Assembly (NCBI GenBank): GCA_002914845.1
Contig: JXTC01000001.1
Location: forward strand, 3,869,355 to 3,933,354
Direction: 5' to 3'
DNA length: 64,000 nt
Source of the DNA: Trema orientale
Taxonomy: Eukaryota; Streptophyta; Magnoliopsida; Rosales; Cannabaceae
Every line of letters starts with the position of its first letter. Positions within the stretch are counted from its first letter, which is position 1. Positions 10,583 to 22,946 of this stretch are shown in pieces. The translations under genes and the position numbers were made by a program. The notes beneath the pieces were generated by a model that saw only the letters and a list, made by a program, of their open reading frames with translations, was not told the DNA's origin and ran no database searches.

Positions 10583-11300
10583 ACAACTTCTGTTAGTGGT
10601 CGTCGATCACAGGATACCCGTGCGCTAAGTAAAGAATCCCATATCTCAATAACTTCTTCCTCAACCCAAAACATAACCAATGATTACTTTTGTTCACACG
10701 GACATATATCTACAATTATAAACATAGATATCAACAAACAATAGACAGCCCACACTTTATGTTCTTAAAGAACACATTAACCTCAGCTATTGGAACAACA
10801 CATCAAATATTATGTTACGTACCCTCTTACATACTGAAAGTTTTCCCATAAAGTCATCCACAACCTTATGCTTCTGTAGAAATACTTCAGGGTCTTTCCT
10901 GTGTTCTATTGCGGTCGACTATATATAATCACCCAAAGATAATTGTCAATGAAAAACATAATCATAATAATTAAGCATAAAATCAGCCGGAACGAAAATA
11001 ACATCTTACTTACATTCATACGAGTTGGAAAATACCAGTCCAAAGCTTTGGAATTGCGCTGAAACCGCTCCGATGCGGTTAAAAATTTGGCTAGAACGTT
11101 TAGTATCTGCAATTCCAAACAAAAATTTTAAACTTCACACATTCCACATCCAACTTACAATGATTCTAAAATTTCCCAAGTTGTCAGTGATACGTGACCT
11201 CGCCCTTTATGAATCGCCCAGTTCTCAGGCAATATAACACGTCCCAGTTGAGATAATTCTTCTTAGACTTGATGATACACTCCTTTGCAATACTGCAAAT
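10583..11300 (-). other. Unidentified exon-like segments upstream of the kinase pseudogene
   Basis: Four minus-strand blocks look like short exons. About 11291-11200 reads KECIIKSKKNYLNWDVLYCL. About 11109-11008 reads ILNVLAKFLTASERF then ALDWYFPTRMN, ending at a strong GTAAGT donor. About 10919-10836 reads STAIEHRKDPEVFLQKHK then VVDDFMGKLS, ending at GTATGT. About 10670-10583 reads WVEEEVIEIWDSLLSARVSC. Their composition is protein-like and the splice sites are plausible, but I do not recognise the family and cannot build one continuous reading frame. They may be a small gene, or relics of one, reading toward the kinase pseudogene. A GC-rich leader-like segment lies at 11820-12000. Confidence 0.4.
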
Positions 11301-12352
11301 AAATAAATAATTACCAGTTAAATATTAGTATTTAATCCATGCTAACTTAACTGATTTTGGTATAATTTCTTGTTTAACCTTTCATTGTTCTCCTACTGAT
11401 TTCCGATCATTTCAATGGAAATAAATCAAAGTTGTATGAAACCTCTTACTAAAATTACAAAGACCAACAAAACAAGAAATCAAACCGACGAGGAGGCTCT
11501 CTTTTAATAAATCGATTGATTAACTCTAACAAATAAAAAAAGGCATAAAATTCATATCATAAAAGTAAGGAAAGCCTACATATGAAAGTTATATTATTCA
11601 ATCTTTTGAAGCATCTGTCATGGAAACCAAGGGCTCAAGACAGCAACCTCTAAACCTAGATATGAGTGTGACCTCTAATCAGTATCAAGTGGCCTATTAC
11701 ATACAAGTATATAACCACGAAAAAAATATATACATCATTTGGGGTTTTTTTCTTTTAAAAAAAGAAAAAATCTTCGGTACGTATAACCATTGAGGGGATA
11801 GACAATCAATACCTTGCTTGTGAACATCAGCAGCAATTTTTCACCCTCTGCAGTCGAAAAAGCCTGGCCGTATCACCGGCAGAAATTTTCACAGCTTCCT
11901 CGCCGCATCAGCTTTCCCTCTCTTGCAAAAATTGGGTCTCTGGGTTTTTTGAAAAAGAAAAAAACGTTGTACCTCGCCGTTATCTAACGGCAAATGTGCC
12001 CTTCTAAACGTTTTTAATCTGCTGTGAGATACCCTAAAATATTAACATTGCTCATCTCTAAGTCTGTCCATTGGAGACATTGATCCAATGTTAAAGGGGA
12101 GTGTTGTAGAAGCTCTTTATTCGGAAGGTTAAATCCATGTATTGCTTTATTAAATACGAATTTCCATCAAACGATGTATAAAAAAACGTCTTATATAGTA
12201 AAGGCAGGGCGCCCTGTTATAGACTCGCCCTACTAGATAAAAAGAAAATAAAAAAGAAAAGAAAATTGGCGCTATAAAAACCTTCGGAAGAAGAAAGAAA
12301 ATTTAGCGCTAAAGTGGTCGAACTCGGAACTTGGAAAAGCACAAAGATATTC
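11301..12352. promoter_or_regulatory. Intergenic region upstream of the PPR gene
   Basis: About 1 kb between the unidentified minus-strand exons and the PPR start. It probably contains a divergent promoter region. The 12290-12352 leader is purine-rich. No individual element can be named with confidence. Confidence 0.35.
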
Positions 12353-14707
12353 ATGGTAGTTCTATCTTCCCTCACACTCAAACGCCGCCGTTTTATCGCA
12401 CTAGCCTCTCTTCTCTTCGAACCAAACCCTAATTCCAAGCTTCAATTTCACACTCTGCGATTCTTCTCTTCCTCCTCCGATCAGTCATGGCTGTCCGTAC
12501 CTGGTAAGCCCCTCATCAGGTGGCCCCACGAAGCCCTAGCTCCCCCGCCTCCAGAACCAGGTCCGACCCAACCCGACTCCGGCACCAACGTCCCAAACAA
12601 TGATTTCGCTGCAATTTCTGGGCTCCTCACGAACCCTACCATTTCCTCCGGTCTCTCCCTCCATGCCGCCCTGGACCGGACCGGAATCGAGCCGGGCCCG
12701 AGCCTATTACAAGCCGTGTTCGACCATTTTGATTCTTCCCCCAAGTTATTGCACTCGCTCTTCCTCTGGGCCGAGAAGAAACCAGCGTTTCGACCCTCTG
12801 CTGAGCTATTCGGCTCCGTGGTCAATGTTCTCGCCAAATCGAGGGAGTTCGACTCGGCTTGGTCGCTGATTCTTGATCGAATCGGCAAAGAGGATGAACC
12901 CACTTTGGTTTCTGAGGATACGTTTGTGATCATGATCAGACGTTATGCTCGCGCAGGTATATTTCAGTCGTTTATTGTATCATACAGTAATTAGTTTGGT
13001 TTACATTTTGTTTTTGCGTATTGTAGAGCTACTTCTATATAGTCCTATATAGTCTGCGTGACTTGAAATTTTTATCACGATGTCGTATTTAACTAAGTAA
13101 GATCAAATTTGAATGTATAAACTAAAATTTGTATTTGGTATTATTAAATACACAAATACTGGATATGCGGTATATCGTCCCGCTGCTGAACCCTACAATC
13201 GTTAGTAGGTAAGAAACTCTAGCAACTTACTAGATAGGTAGAGGAATCGAGCTCTAGATTTCATAGGAGCACATTATGGGTCTGACTGCTCGACCTACCC
13301 CTCATGGACATGAATTCAATATGACCACACTTTTGGTACCCTTGCGATTATTTTATTATTATCGATGTTATTGTTATGCCGAGAATAGGAGGATTGGTAT
13401 GTACTCACTCTATATCTTGTGTGGATACGGGTTAGGCTTGATTGTCATTTACTTATTTTATAAATTTGTCGTGGTACATTAATGCAGGTATGCCCCAGTC
13501 TGCAATTCGAACTTTTGAATTTGCAAGTAGTTCGACTACATTCATTCGTTCTGGTTCAGAAATAAGTTTGTTGGAGATTTTGTTGGATTCTCTTTGCAAG
13601 GAAGGGCATGTAAGAGCAGCTTCCGATTATTTTGATTTGAAAAGGAAGTTGGACTCTAGCTGGATTCCGTCAATTCGGGTTTACAACATATTGTTGAATG
13701 GCTGGTTTCGATTGAGGAAGCTAAAACGAGCAGAACGGCTTTGGATGGAGATGAAAAAGGAGAATGTGAGACCTACTGTTGTGACATATGGCACTCTTGT
13801 GGAAGGTTATTGTCGAATGCGTCGTGCTGAAAGGGCGATTGAATTAGTGACTGAGATGAAAACAGAAGGAATTGAGCCAAATGCAATTGTGTATAATCCA
13901 ATAATTGATGCACTGGGGGAAGCTGGGCTGTTCAAGGAGGCATTAGGCATGATGGAACGCTTTTTGGTTCTACAATCAGGCCCCACTATCTCGACGTACA
14001 ATTCTCTGGTGAAGGGTTTTTGCAAGGCAGGAAATCTTGGAGGGGCTAGTAAGATCCTTAAGATGATGATAGGTAGGGGTTTTATACCAACACCAACAAC
14101 TTATAACTATTTTTTCAAGTACTTTTCGAAGTCTGGGAAAATTGAGGAAGGAATGAACCTGTATACCAAGATGATTGAATCTGGGTATTCTCCAGATCGG
14201 CTTACATACCAGCTTTTGTTGAAGATGTTGTGTGAGGATGGGAAACTTGACTTGGCAGTTCAAGTTAGCAAAGAAATGAGATCTAGGGGTTGTGATACGG
14301 ACTTAGCTACAAGCACAATGTTGATTCATTTGTTTTGCAATATGCGTAAATTTGAAGAGGCTTTCGTGGAATTTGAAAATATGGTAAGAAGGGGGATAGT
14401 TCCTCAATATCTTACTTTCCAGAGAATGAATGATGAGTTAAAGAAACGAGGAATGATAGATATGGTGCAGAAACTACGGGACCTGATGACTTCTGTTCCC
14501 CATTCTACAAGGTTGCCGAATACTTATAACAAAGATGGAGATGCATCTCGTGCAAGGAGATCCTCTATAATGCGAAAAGCTGAAGCAATGTCAGATATGT
14601 TGAAAACTTGTAATGATCCAAGGGAACTTGTTAAATATCGAGTTCCATCTGAAAATGCTGTAGTAATGGCAAACCGGTTGATAGAGGATATTAAGAAGAA
14701 AAGTTAA
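12353..14707 (+). CDS. Mitochondrial P-class pentatricopeptide repeat protein, SOAR1 (At5g11310)-like
   Basis: Two exons, 12353-12956 and 13488-14707, joined in phase 1 across a 531-bp GT...AG intron, encode 607 aa. ATG 12353 is the first Met of the open frame. The N-terminus is Arg/Ser/Phe-rich (KRRRF, FFSSSS), as expected for a mitochondrial transit peptide. The segment VPGKPLIRWPHEAL, the junction RYARAGMPQSAIRTFEFA, and about eight or nine tandem 35-residue repeats follow (for example VVTYGTLVEGYCRMRRAERA and PTISTYNSLVKGFCKAGNL). The tail has RGIVPQYLTFQRMNDELKKR and RKAEAMSDMLK. There are no E, DYW or SMR domains, so it is P-class and probably binds organelle or other RNA. From memory, Arabidopsis SOAR1 has nearly the same length and these motifs, and it is a negative regulator of ABA signalling; that role here is by homology. 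An intron is unusual for a PPR gene. Confidence 0.93.
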
Positions 14708-15330
14708 CAACGCATTCTTTCCTCGAGGGCCTTAGGGAAACGAAAAGGGAAGGGAGGCAGAGGGGTTTGATCGAACTAACGTGGTGTTTTAAATAGTCCT
14801 AACTTCGAAGTTAATGGACTGTTTGGATGCAAGAGCAACCAGACAAGTTTGACAATTATACATTCGGCAGAAAGTTACTCAAGAAGGTATTCTGTTTACA
14901 AGTTAGATGTTATATTGGACACTCTTTAATCTTATACTATTCAGCAATCTAATTGAGGTATCGAATGTGGTCAATAGGTCCAATTTATTTATTCATTCAC
15001 TAGATATCCAAATGTAATTTTTAAAGCTGGTAGTCTGAGTATTAACAGATTACATGATCGAGTCTGTAATCTGATCTAGCCTCTATTGTTGACCTGTCTG
15101 TTTTTTTCGGGACTTCTTAATCAATGTGCTTTGAGCTATGTGTATTTGATGTTGATAATGTAGCTTGTGCACCATAAGGTTATCCTTGTACGCTTTGATT
15201 TTCTTTGCCTTCACAGGTTTGTTTGCGTGGCTTCTTCAATAGGAAAATGGGTTTTAAAGTGGTAACCATGTATAATCCTCCGTCGGTTATGGCCTATGAG
15301 TCTATTTACATATTGAAAAACGAAAAGAAA

Positions 15331-15367
<37 letters not shown>

Positions 15368-16438
15368 GAAGTACGTTTTAAGAAATTTATCTTTGGACAA
15401 ACATGCTAGGAATTTTAATGATGTAATTTACACGTTACACTATGATTCCAATATTGTTCTCGTCGTAATCGATTAATTTAGTATATATTATCCTCCTCTT
15501 CTCTTTCTCATTTCATGGTTACTGATTTTTTTCTCTCTTTTTTGCTACAGGTCTACACTTTATCCTGCATGATTAGTAAATAAGACGTGAGGTTGTCTCT
15601 TCGGACTCGGAGTCTGGTGCTTTTCCTAGCTCTTGATGCATTTTTAGCGTTTATTTGCTCCATTTTAGCTAGAGTTGCACTCTACGTTCTTTCTTTTAAT
15701 TCCAACTCCCCTCCTATAAAAAGGCAATCATCCCGAATAAACTTTTACTGTTGAGATCACTCCTTAAGCTGGAATGCGCTCAGGCCTTTCTCATTGACTA
15801 CTTATTACTTTAAAACTAAGGGAAAATGGTCGGTTGGGAGGAGATAAACTAAGGACTTTGATTGTATGTTCATCTGAACTAGTTTTCATCATTGTGATTA
15901 TGCACACCTTTCTCATAAGCTATATATATAGTTGGTTTTACTACGTTCTTTATTTTAATCACTACACTTTAATGAATACATTCATTCTTCCAATCGCTAG
16001 TCGCTACATTCTTTAATTGAAATTTGGAGCATGAACTATGATGTGCATGGGGGAGGGAATCTGATACAATCATACACTTGACAGAAATATGGCCCACATG
16101 GGCAGACTAGGAGTTGTTGAGGGGTGCAAGAAACAAACTGAGTCCTACACTGAATTTTGGTCTAATTATTGGTGGGTCCTGATTGGCTAATTCTCATACT
16201 AACCAACTAATTGAAATTGATATCCCTAGATTTAGGACATTAGCACGGATGTCTCCATATATATAGTTTTTAGATTAGTGTATATATATAATAATGGCTT
16301 CGGTGTACCAAAAGAAATATCAAGCTGGATAAAAGGCGCCATTATTAAAACTTTTTATAGTTGATCATTCCACATGTAAAAGTTATCAACACGTGGAATC
16401 TGATGGTCGTATTTCTTTTTCTTCCAAAACTCCCCCCC

Positions 16439-16489
<51 letters not shown>

Positions 16490-19142
16490 TTTCTTCTTGA
16501 CATTACATTTCAGATTAAACGAATTAAATTTTAACACCAACTGAAAAGGGTGTCGACATTACGCGTGATGTTCCAAATATTGGTGTGGAAGATCAACTCG
16601 TGATATGGGAATCAGAATAACCTTAAAAAAATAGAAAATTAAAGAACAATTAAGACTATATTATAGAATTTAGAATGCTTAGAATTTAGAATGCTTAGCT
16701 ACTTCATTGTTTATTTCAATATTTAGAATTTCGTAATCTTGTCATGTAGTAATGTTGTAACTCGACTATCTACGGGTGATTTTCTTGGGTTATATAATAC
16801 TTATCAAGCCTGGAGCCTGACTGAGTCTGCTGGCTGCGTTTGTTCTGTTTTGTTTTTTTGTTTTCCCTAAGCAGAACAGAGATGTAGAGGAGGGTGATGC
16901 TAGATTAGCGGGGCATCTTTAGTGGGGTGGGAGTGGAGTGGGGTCTAAAGAAAGATAAAAGAGCAAAGCCCCTAAGGCTGAGGTAGGTCAATCCCATGAC
17001 TGCCATATGTTTCATCGGTTACAGTGTCCATTTTTGATATTGACAGCTTAAGGACATTGTTCGATACGCATGGGGATATTTGTCGAATTACCAGACCCGG
17101 TTCCCTTTCACTGCTCAACTTCGAATCCCATGTCTTCTTTTGGTTAATCAACACCTGTCTGTCACCATGTCATCTAAATCTAATCACATTTTTTTTTAAC
17201 CTTTTCTTTTCCTAATCATCTTTTCTGGTATTAGAAAGTTGATGCAGTGGAAAATCGGAGAAATGCACCACCTAATATGGTCTCACAAAAATATTGGATA
17301 TAAGGTAACAACGCATAATTTGAATCCTGATGTATTTTTTTTTCGATGAATCCTGATGTAATTGAAAGATAGAGAGACTAAACACTCTAATTTTCATTTA
17401 AAGATTTTTTTAAAATTCTGACAAATTAGGTAAGTTACATACGGGATATTTATAGACTAGATTGTCAAAAATAAAATTAGCAACAAAAAAAATTAAATAA
17501 ATAAAATAATAAAGTGGATAAATCAAATTTTGATGGTCTTTCATCAAATTAAATTGTTAAGAATTAGTTCTTTTTTTATTTTTCTAAAATAATGAAAACA
17601 GTTTAATATTATATTAAATACCTTAAATTATGGAACTTGAATTTCCTTTGAACTTATTTCTTTTTAGCTGGCAATCTGAATATTTACTCCACGTGTTTGG
17701 CTGTGCACCAAAAGTTTATGTGACAAATTTTACCAAATACAAACAATGGTTGTGACTAGTAATGTTATTTTTTCGAGCTTGAGTGCATCTTTTAGATGAT
17801 GCTAGTAATTCCAGTTTGTGTATATGGAGGACTTCTCAATGGTTACAATTTTTTTGTGACTATGAATGGATACTAAAAAAAGTAGTGATAGCATTAAATT
17901 TTTTTGATGGTAATAAATAGCATTAAATTTTTTTGGCCATTTACCAAACTAATCACCACCGTAAGATATTAGATCTAACGACTTAAACTATTGTAACCAT
18001 CCATGGGTAAATATTGTTTTAACTTTTTAAACCAAACCCTAAACCTCACCCATATATATATATTTATTTATATAATAAGAAAAATCAAAAGTTCATATAT
18101 GGAAAAGCGCAAATGAAAAAAATGGAAAATGATGGTTTAGTGGGGATAGTACTAATGGCAAAGGGCATGATGTGGTTGATGGAATCTGTGCCTCATATAT
18201 TCCCCTCCCACTGGCCATTTACTTGCTTCTCCCACATTATACCAATCAAATGCTCTTAAAATCCACAAGTGCTCTCTCTCTCTCTCTCAAGAAAAAGAAA
18301 AAAAAAATTGCCATTTTGTGCTTTGGTTTGGGTACTTGTTTTTATCATATTTTTAACTGGTTAGTGGAGAAAGGAACCGCACTATGATTATGTAAACTTG
18401 TGCTTTCCTCTACCTAAGTATATATATATATTTTTTGTTTTTTAAAATTAAAATCTCCAAGTCAACATCTTTATTTCTTATGTGATTGTGAATGGTAATT
18501 AAATAGTAACAAAATCTAACTTAACACAATGTTGAATGTTGCAAGTTGCAAGTTGCAAGTGTAGAATATGTATTAGAAACCTCAAATCAGAGAGATAAGG
18601 AAGAAAATTCAATGATAAAAGTTCACCTAATGGAAAAGGTCAAGTGACTTTACATTGTTATAGAAAAACAAATTTGTACTATATGAAATAAAGCATGTGG
18701 TGCATCTTTTGGGCCACGAAAAATGAACAAGGAAGAGAAGGGATATCCTACCAATGGCCATTTTTCAATTTTTGTTTTTACAATAAAAAAGAAGAAGCTT
18801 TTCGAAAAAAAAAAAAAAAGAACATTAAATTAGCGTCGTAGAAAGAGTCTTATAGCATTTAAGAATTAATAAGAATAACAATAATAATAATATTAAATTT
18901 GAATCGTCGTATTCGTGGTTTTCCTTTTTCACTTTCTCAGTTCAGTAAAGACACATTTTATACCCACACTTAGGAACCCAACATCTATTCTCAAAGAGAA
19001 CCAATCACTCTAGCAAACTGACAATATACGACTGAGAGAGAGAGAGAATCAAACACTTTATGAAACAAAACAGAGGAGAGAGAGAGAGAGAGAGAGAGTA
19101 ATAAAAAGCAAAAGGTTCTTGGCGAGTGTTCTTTTCAATTTA
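14708..19142. other. Intergenic stretch between the PPR and TIFY8 genes
   Basis: No gene recognised in 4.4 kb. The first part (to about 15300) is probably the PPR 3' untranslated and downstream region. Microsatellites: poly-A at about 15333-15364 and (CT)n at about 16441-16485. Short open frames (15834, 17024, 18172) are AT-rich and resemble nothing. (AG)n tracts at 19037-19050 and 19075-19099 lie just upstream of the TIFY8 leader. Confidence 0.5.
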
Positions 19143-19144
19143 AT

Positions 19145-19187
<43 letters not shown>

Positions 19188-19202
19188 TTCATCTTTTTAT
19201 GA
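19143..19202 (+). CDS. uORF1 in the TIFY8 leader
   Basis: ATG at 19143 opens a 19-codon frame, mostly (Ser-Leu)n encoded by the (CT)n microsatellite. Its stop TGA (19200-19202) overlaps the next upstream ATG as ATGA. Translation is inferred only. It requires transcription to start upstream of 19143, and the length and frame depend on the number of CT repeats. Confidence 0.35.
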
Positions 19203-19291
19203 AAATCGAGCACTCTTTTACCTCTTTTCTCTCTCTAGAGATTGAATTAGCTAAGCAGAGTGATATGGGTCTGAAATGGCTGTGCCGATAA
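19199..19291 (+). CDS. uORF2 overlapping the TIFY8 start
   Basis: ATG at 19199 opens a 30-codon frame (MKIEHSFTSF... ending GLKWLCR) with an internal in-frame ATG at 19265. It runs past the first main-frame ATG (19276) and stops with TAA at 19289-19291. This stop overlaps the next main-frame ATG (19291) as TAATG, a geometry that allows termination-reinitiation. The peptide is not recognised, and its function would be regulatory. Whether it lies in the mRNA depends on the transcription start. Confidence 0.5.
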   Translation: MKIEHSFTSFLSLEIELAKQSDMGLKWLCR

Positions 19292-19983
19292 TGGCTCAAC
19301 AACAGAGTATGCCTAACAATGTTGACAACAATGGTAACCACCACCACCACCACCACCACAACCACAACCAGGACCAGGAAAGCCAACTAGCCAAGCCTAT
19401 GTTCCATGACTTTTTTGGGACGAAGCCCAACGATTCTCCCAAGGTTTTGGGCCCAGGCACAGGCCCAAAAGCCGCCGCCGATGCCAGACTCTCGGAGGCC
19501 TCACCCTCGGCTTCTGCCTCCTTTGGTGCTTCCTCTGGCGGTGGCCGTGGCCCTATCTCCACCACCTCTGATCTGGGTTCCGGTTAGTTTCTCCCCTCAT
19601 TTCCTCAAAACACTCTGTTCCTCTTTTCAAGGGTTCTTCTAATTTCCAGCTATTAATGTCTCTCCAAAACATTTTCTTTTTTCTTTCTTTTCCTACTTTT
19701 TAGGCTATAAATGTCATGGGTTTTATTTATTTTCTTGTTTGGGATTCTTTTTGTTTTTTATTTTTATTTTTATTTTTTATTTCTTGATGGATGGGTTTTT
19801 GAGTCGACAAGTGCGACTTGCGAGGAGTAGATATATGAACTCTTTCTTTGTCTATGCGCGCGCGTTTAATTGATGGGTCACTACTCTTGCAATGTAGACA
19901 CTCTTTTCTCTCTTCTTGTGGAGTTGGTGTCTTTACTATGGATTAGTTTAAGTGAGGTCAGTGAGCTGGATGGTAGTCTTTGT

Positions 19984-20021
<38 letters not shown>

Positions 20022-22946
20022 GTCACTGGGTTTTCTTTCCAAGGAGAATTTGAGATGTTCAACCAGGCATAAGCTTTCACTATTGTTATTTTCTGTTAGC
20101 CTTCTGGGGTTTATCTACTTGGTGTAAGTTTGTCTTAGGTTAGCATTCACTGCTTGCTTGAAATCAGTGTAGAGTTTCTTTGTATGCTTCTACCTGGTTT
20201 GCAATGTTCTGATTTATTTATTAAATGTTATTAGCTAATAACAAGCAATCTAAACTTATTTCTCGAAAGAAATTTCGTTACTATATGGGAAACTTGATTA
20301 AAGCTGCTCACTTTGATCTGCATTTGGCTTCTGTAATATGTTTGCTTTGTTGTTCGCCGTTCCATTTATGTTCTCAACGGATAAACATGAAGTATATAAA
20401 CTTACATCAATCCTACGATATGTTAAAGCGCTCATCTTTGCTGATTTAGGATTTTATAAAATGACTTGAAATTTTGATTCTAATATACATTATAATTTAT
20501 CAGAGAGACGGGTAGGAAATCATCTGGAAGGGGTTCCATTTTATGGTCCAAGGAGTGACATATCCGGGCCAGAGATAAGCAACAAGATAGCGGGAAGTAA
20601 GAGAAGTAATTCAGACTCTACCTTCATGGGGTCATCCAGAGATGGGATTCCTCAAATGGGACCTGACTCTCTTGAGGGCTCCCAGTTGATGAAGGTAAGA
20701 AGAGTCAACATATCTAATTTTTTTCTACTAGTTTTGTACGAGTCAAATCTTCCATTATTGCATTCCTATCTTAATACTGCAGTTATTTTCGAAATGCAGT
20801 TGCTTAGAAATGGATCGGGGGGAGAAAGACCCAGAAGATCCAATGATGATGACATGGTCTTCGGTTTACAGCAAATGAGGCCTGGTTCTGCCTCTTTCAT
20901 ATTTCAGCCTCCCTCAGGGGTTTCCAAATTTGACCGGTCTATTCCCATGAATGTGAGTCCCACGGTACAGTATCCTCCCCGTGGGGGTCATATTGTGCCT
21001 GTCATGCCTCAAGTACCTTCTAACAGATTCCGAGATGTAAATGCCAGTCCTTCAAATATTTCTCAGTCAGCTGCTGACGAGGGATCTAGAACTGGAATTA
21101 AGGGCCCAGGGATATTGAGTTCCATTAATGCCAGCGGTGGTGTTTCTGAGAAAAACGCATCTGGAGCAATGCCAAGTGGTAGCAGGCAAAAATGTGCGAC
21201 TATTATTACGGAGCCAGAATCTTCCACTCCCTCAAAGTAAATCTAATTAGCCTATCCTCCTAGTGTTTTCTTTGTTTGTTGTTCTTTCAAGTAAAAGTAC
21301 TCAATGTTTATACTGTTCTTAATCTGTTACTTGGCAGTCGACATGGATTTGCTGGTAGTCGGCAGATGACTATATTTTACGGTGGTCAAGCTCATGTTTT
21401 CGATGATGTTCATCCAAACAAGGTCTGCTTTCTTTTATGATGCTAATAGAGACAGCCTGTTTTGGTCTTAATACGTTTCATTTAGCTCTTCTATTCAGAA
21501 GAGTATTTTAAGGATAGCACTAAAATGCATTTTTTGTATATAATCTTTGGAGAAGAAAGTGATTGATAGCAACTTGGCTAAGGACGAAGCTCATGGGTCA
21601 TGGTCACATTTAACTCTTGCAAGATTCTAGGTGTTCTAGATCTTTTACATCAGTACAAGTACCATTAAGATTTAGTCTTGATTCTTCTTAGACTCGTTAG
21701 TTTACAGAAATAGAATCACCTTAGTCCTGCACAAAATCATCATTCACCATATGATTACCTGGATGTTTGAGTGATTTCTTTCAGTTTATTCGTATCAACT
21801 TAGTCTAGCAGTGTGCCTGAACATTCTTTGAGAGGCAGCTTTCGTTTTACCATCGACATTAAGTGTTTCTTCCCATAAAACAGCTGTAACGATCTGGGTT
21901 CTGAAATTTTTCTTTGTCAAATCCATAGGGTGCTTTCTTCAGGCTAGCAGTTCACTTTTCTTCTCCAGAATTAATGTTTGTCTAAATGCAAATTAGAGTA
22001 GCTACTTAAAAAAGAACTGGTCAAATACTTTGGTGAAATGACTTGGTATGGTGTATTAAGATGATCTTCAGGAAGAGAAGGTGTATCTGCTTTAAAGACC
22101 TTAGGGAAATTTTTACCTTTCTATCGAAGACCCTTATTAATTCAGATAATAGGGAAATTTCTCTTTGATCAACTAGTTTTACATGAGGTAGCAAGAACAA
22201 TGCAGCTTCACATTGTTATTTCTTTTTTGGAAACTGGAATTGTCTGTATTTTACGGATTCAGCTTTGGATGTACATCAATTTGTTTACCTACATTAGCAG
22301 ATGAGTGCCTCCTGTGTCCCATATGTGACACTGTGACCAATTTTCTCGATCATTTCAGGCAGATGTCATAATGGCCTTAGCTGGATCAAATGGAGGATCT
22401 TGGTCGACAACCTACTCTCCAAAATCTACAACAGTAAGGCCAGCTGGTGAGAGTCAAATCCCCAGTGGAGAGGCTGAAACTGGTAATGCCAATAGCATGG
22501 CACTTCTACGAGAATATCGTGGCAGGTTATGCGTCCCTGGCAGTTCTAGTCAAGGAGTTGGCTTCAGTGACCGAGACCGAGTGTCAACACCCGCGGGTAA
22601 CCATTTAACTTGCTCTTCTAGCTCTGGCATTTAGTTGTTTCCTTCTGAGTTGAATGTAATGAGAATGCTGACTTACAAATAAGTTTGTGTGATTAACTAA
22701 TAACTAGTGTAATCACTATTATGGACCTGCCTACTATCGTGACGTCTCTATTTGATAGATTGGTTTTGCTGATGAAACAAATTTAGTGACTAGACAGAAG
22801 TTTATTTTCTATGCCTCTATAAGTTGATAGTTATTGACGGCTGGATAGTGGTTGTAGGTGGCCATCAACTCAGCACCGTAGCCAAAGACATGAGAAACCC
22901 GGTTCAAGCTGCAGAACCCACTTCCAAAGAGAAAACTGAGATGTGA
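19276..22946 (+). CDS. TIFY8: TIFY8, non-JAZ TIFY transcriptional adaptor
   Basis: Six exons: 19276-19582, 20504-20694, 20800-21236, 21338-21422, 22359-22596 and 22858-22946. All introns are GT...AG and the joined frame is open for 448 aa. An N-terminal FHDFFG motif, a His/Asn-rich stretch (about residues 19-32) and a long Ser/Gly/Pro-rich low-complexity region precede the TIFY domain. The domain is encoded across exons 4 and 5: TIFYGGQAHVFDDVHPNK then ADVIMALAG, residues 323-349. No C-terminal Jas degron or CCT motif follows, which separates TIFY8 from JAZ and PPD proteins. In Arabidopsis TIFY8 is a nuclear repressor that recruits NINJA/TOPLESS through the TIFY domain; that role is by homology. 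The start could be Met1 (19276) or Met6 (19291), with uORF2 favouring Met6. Intron 2 is in frame and open. Confidence 0.95.
20695..20799 (+). other. Stop-free, in-frame intron 2 of TIFY8
   Basis: The 105-bp intron (donor GTAAGA, acceptor GCAG) is a multiple of three and contains no stop in the TIFY8 frame. Retention would insert 35 residues without truncating the protein. Confidence 0.8.

Noticed and set aside
12481-12933. 150-codon minus-strand frame and 89-codon plus-strand frame in PPR exon 1
   Set aside because: Shadows of the GC-rich first exon of the PPR gene.
17065-17140. tRNA-like TTCGAATCCC words
   Set aside because: No matching A box, acceptor stem or anticodon arm could be folded around them. 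No tRNA gene could be supported anywhere in the window.
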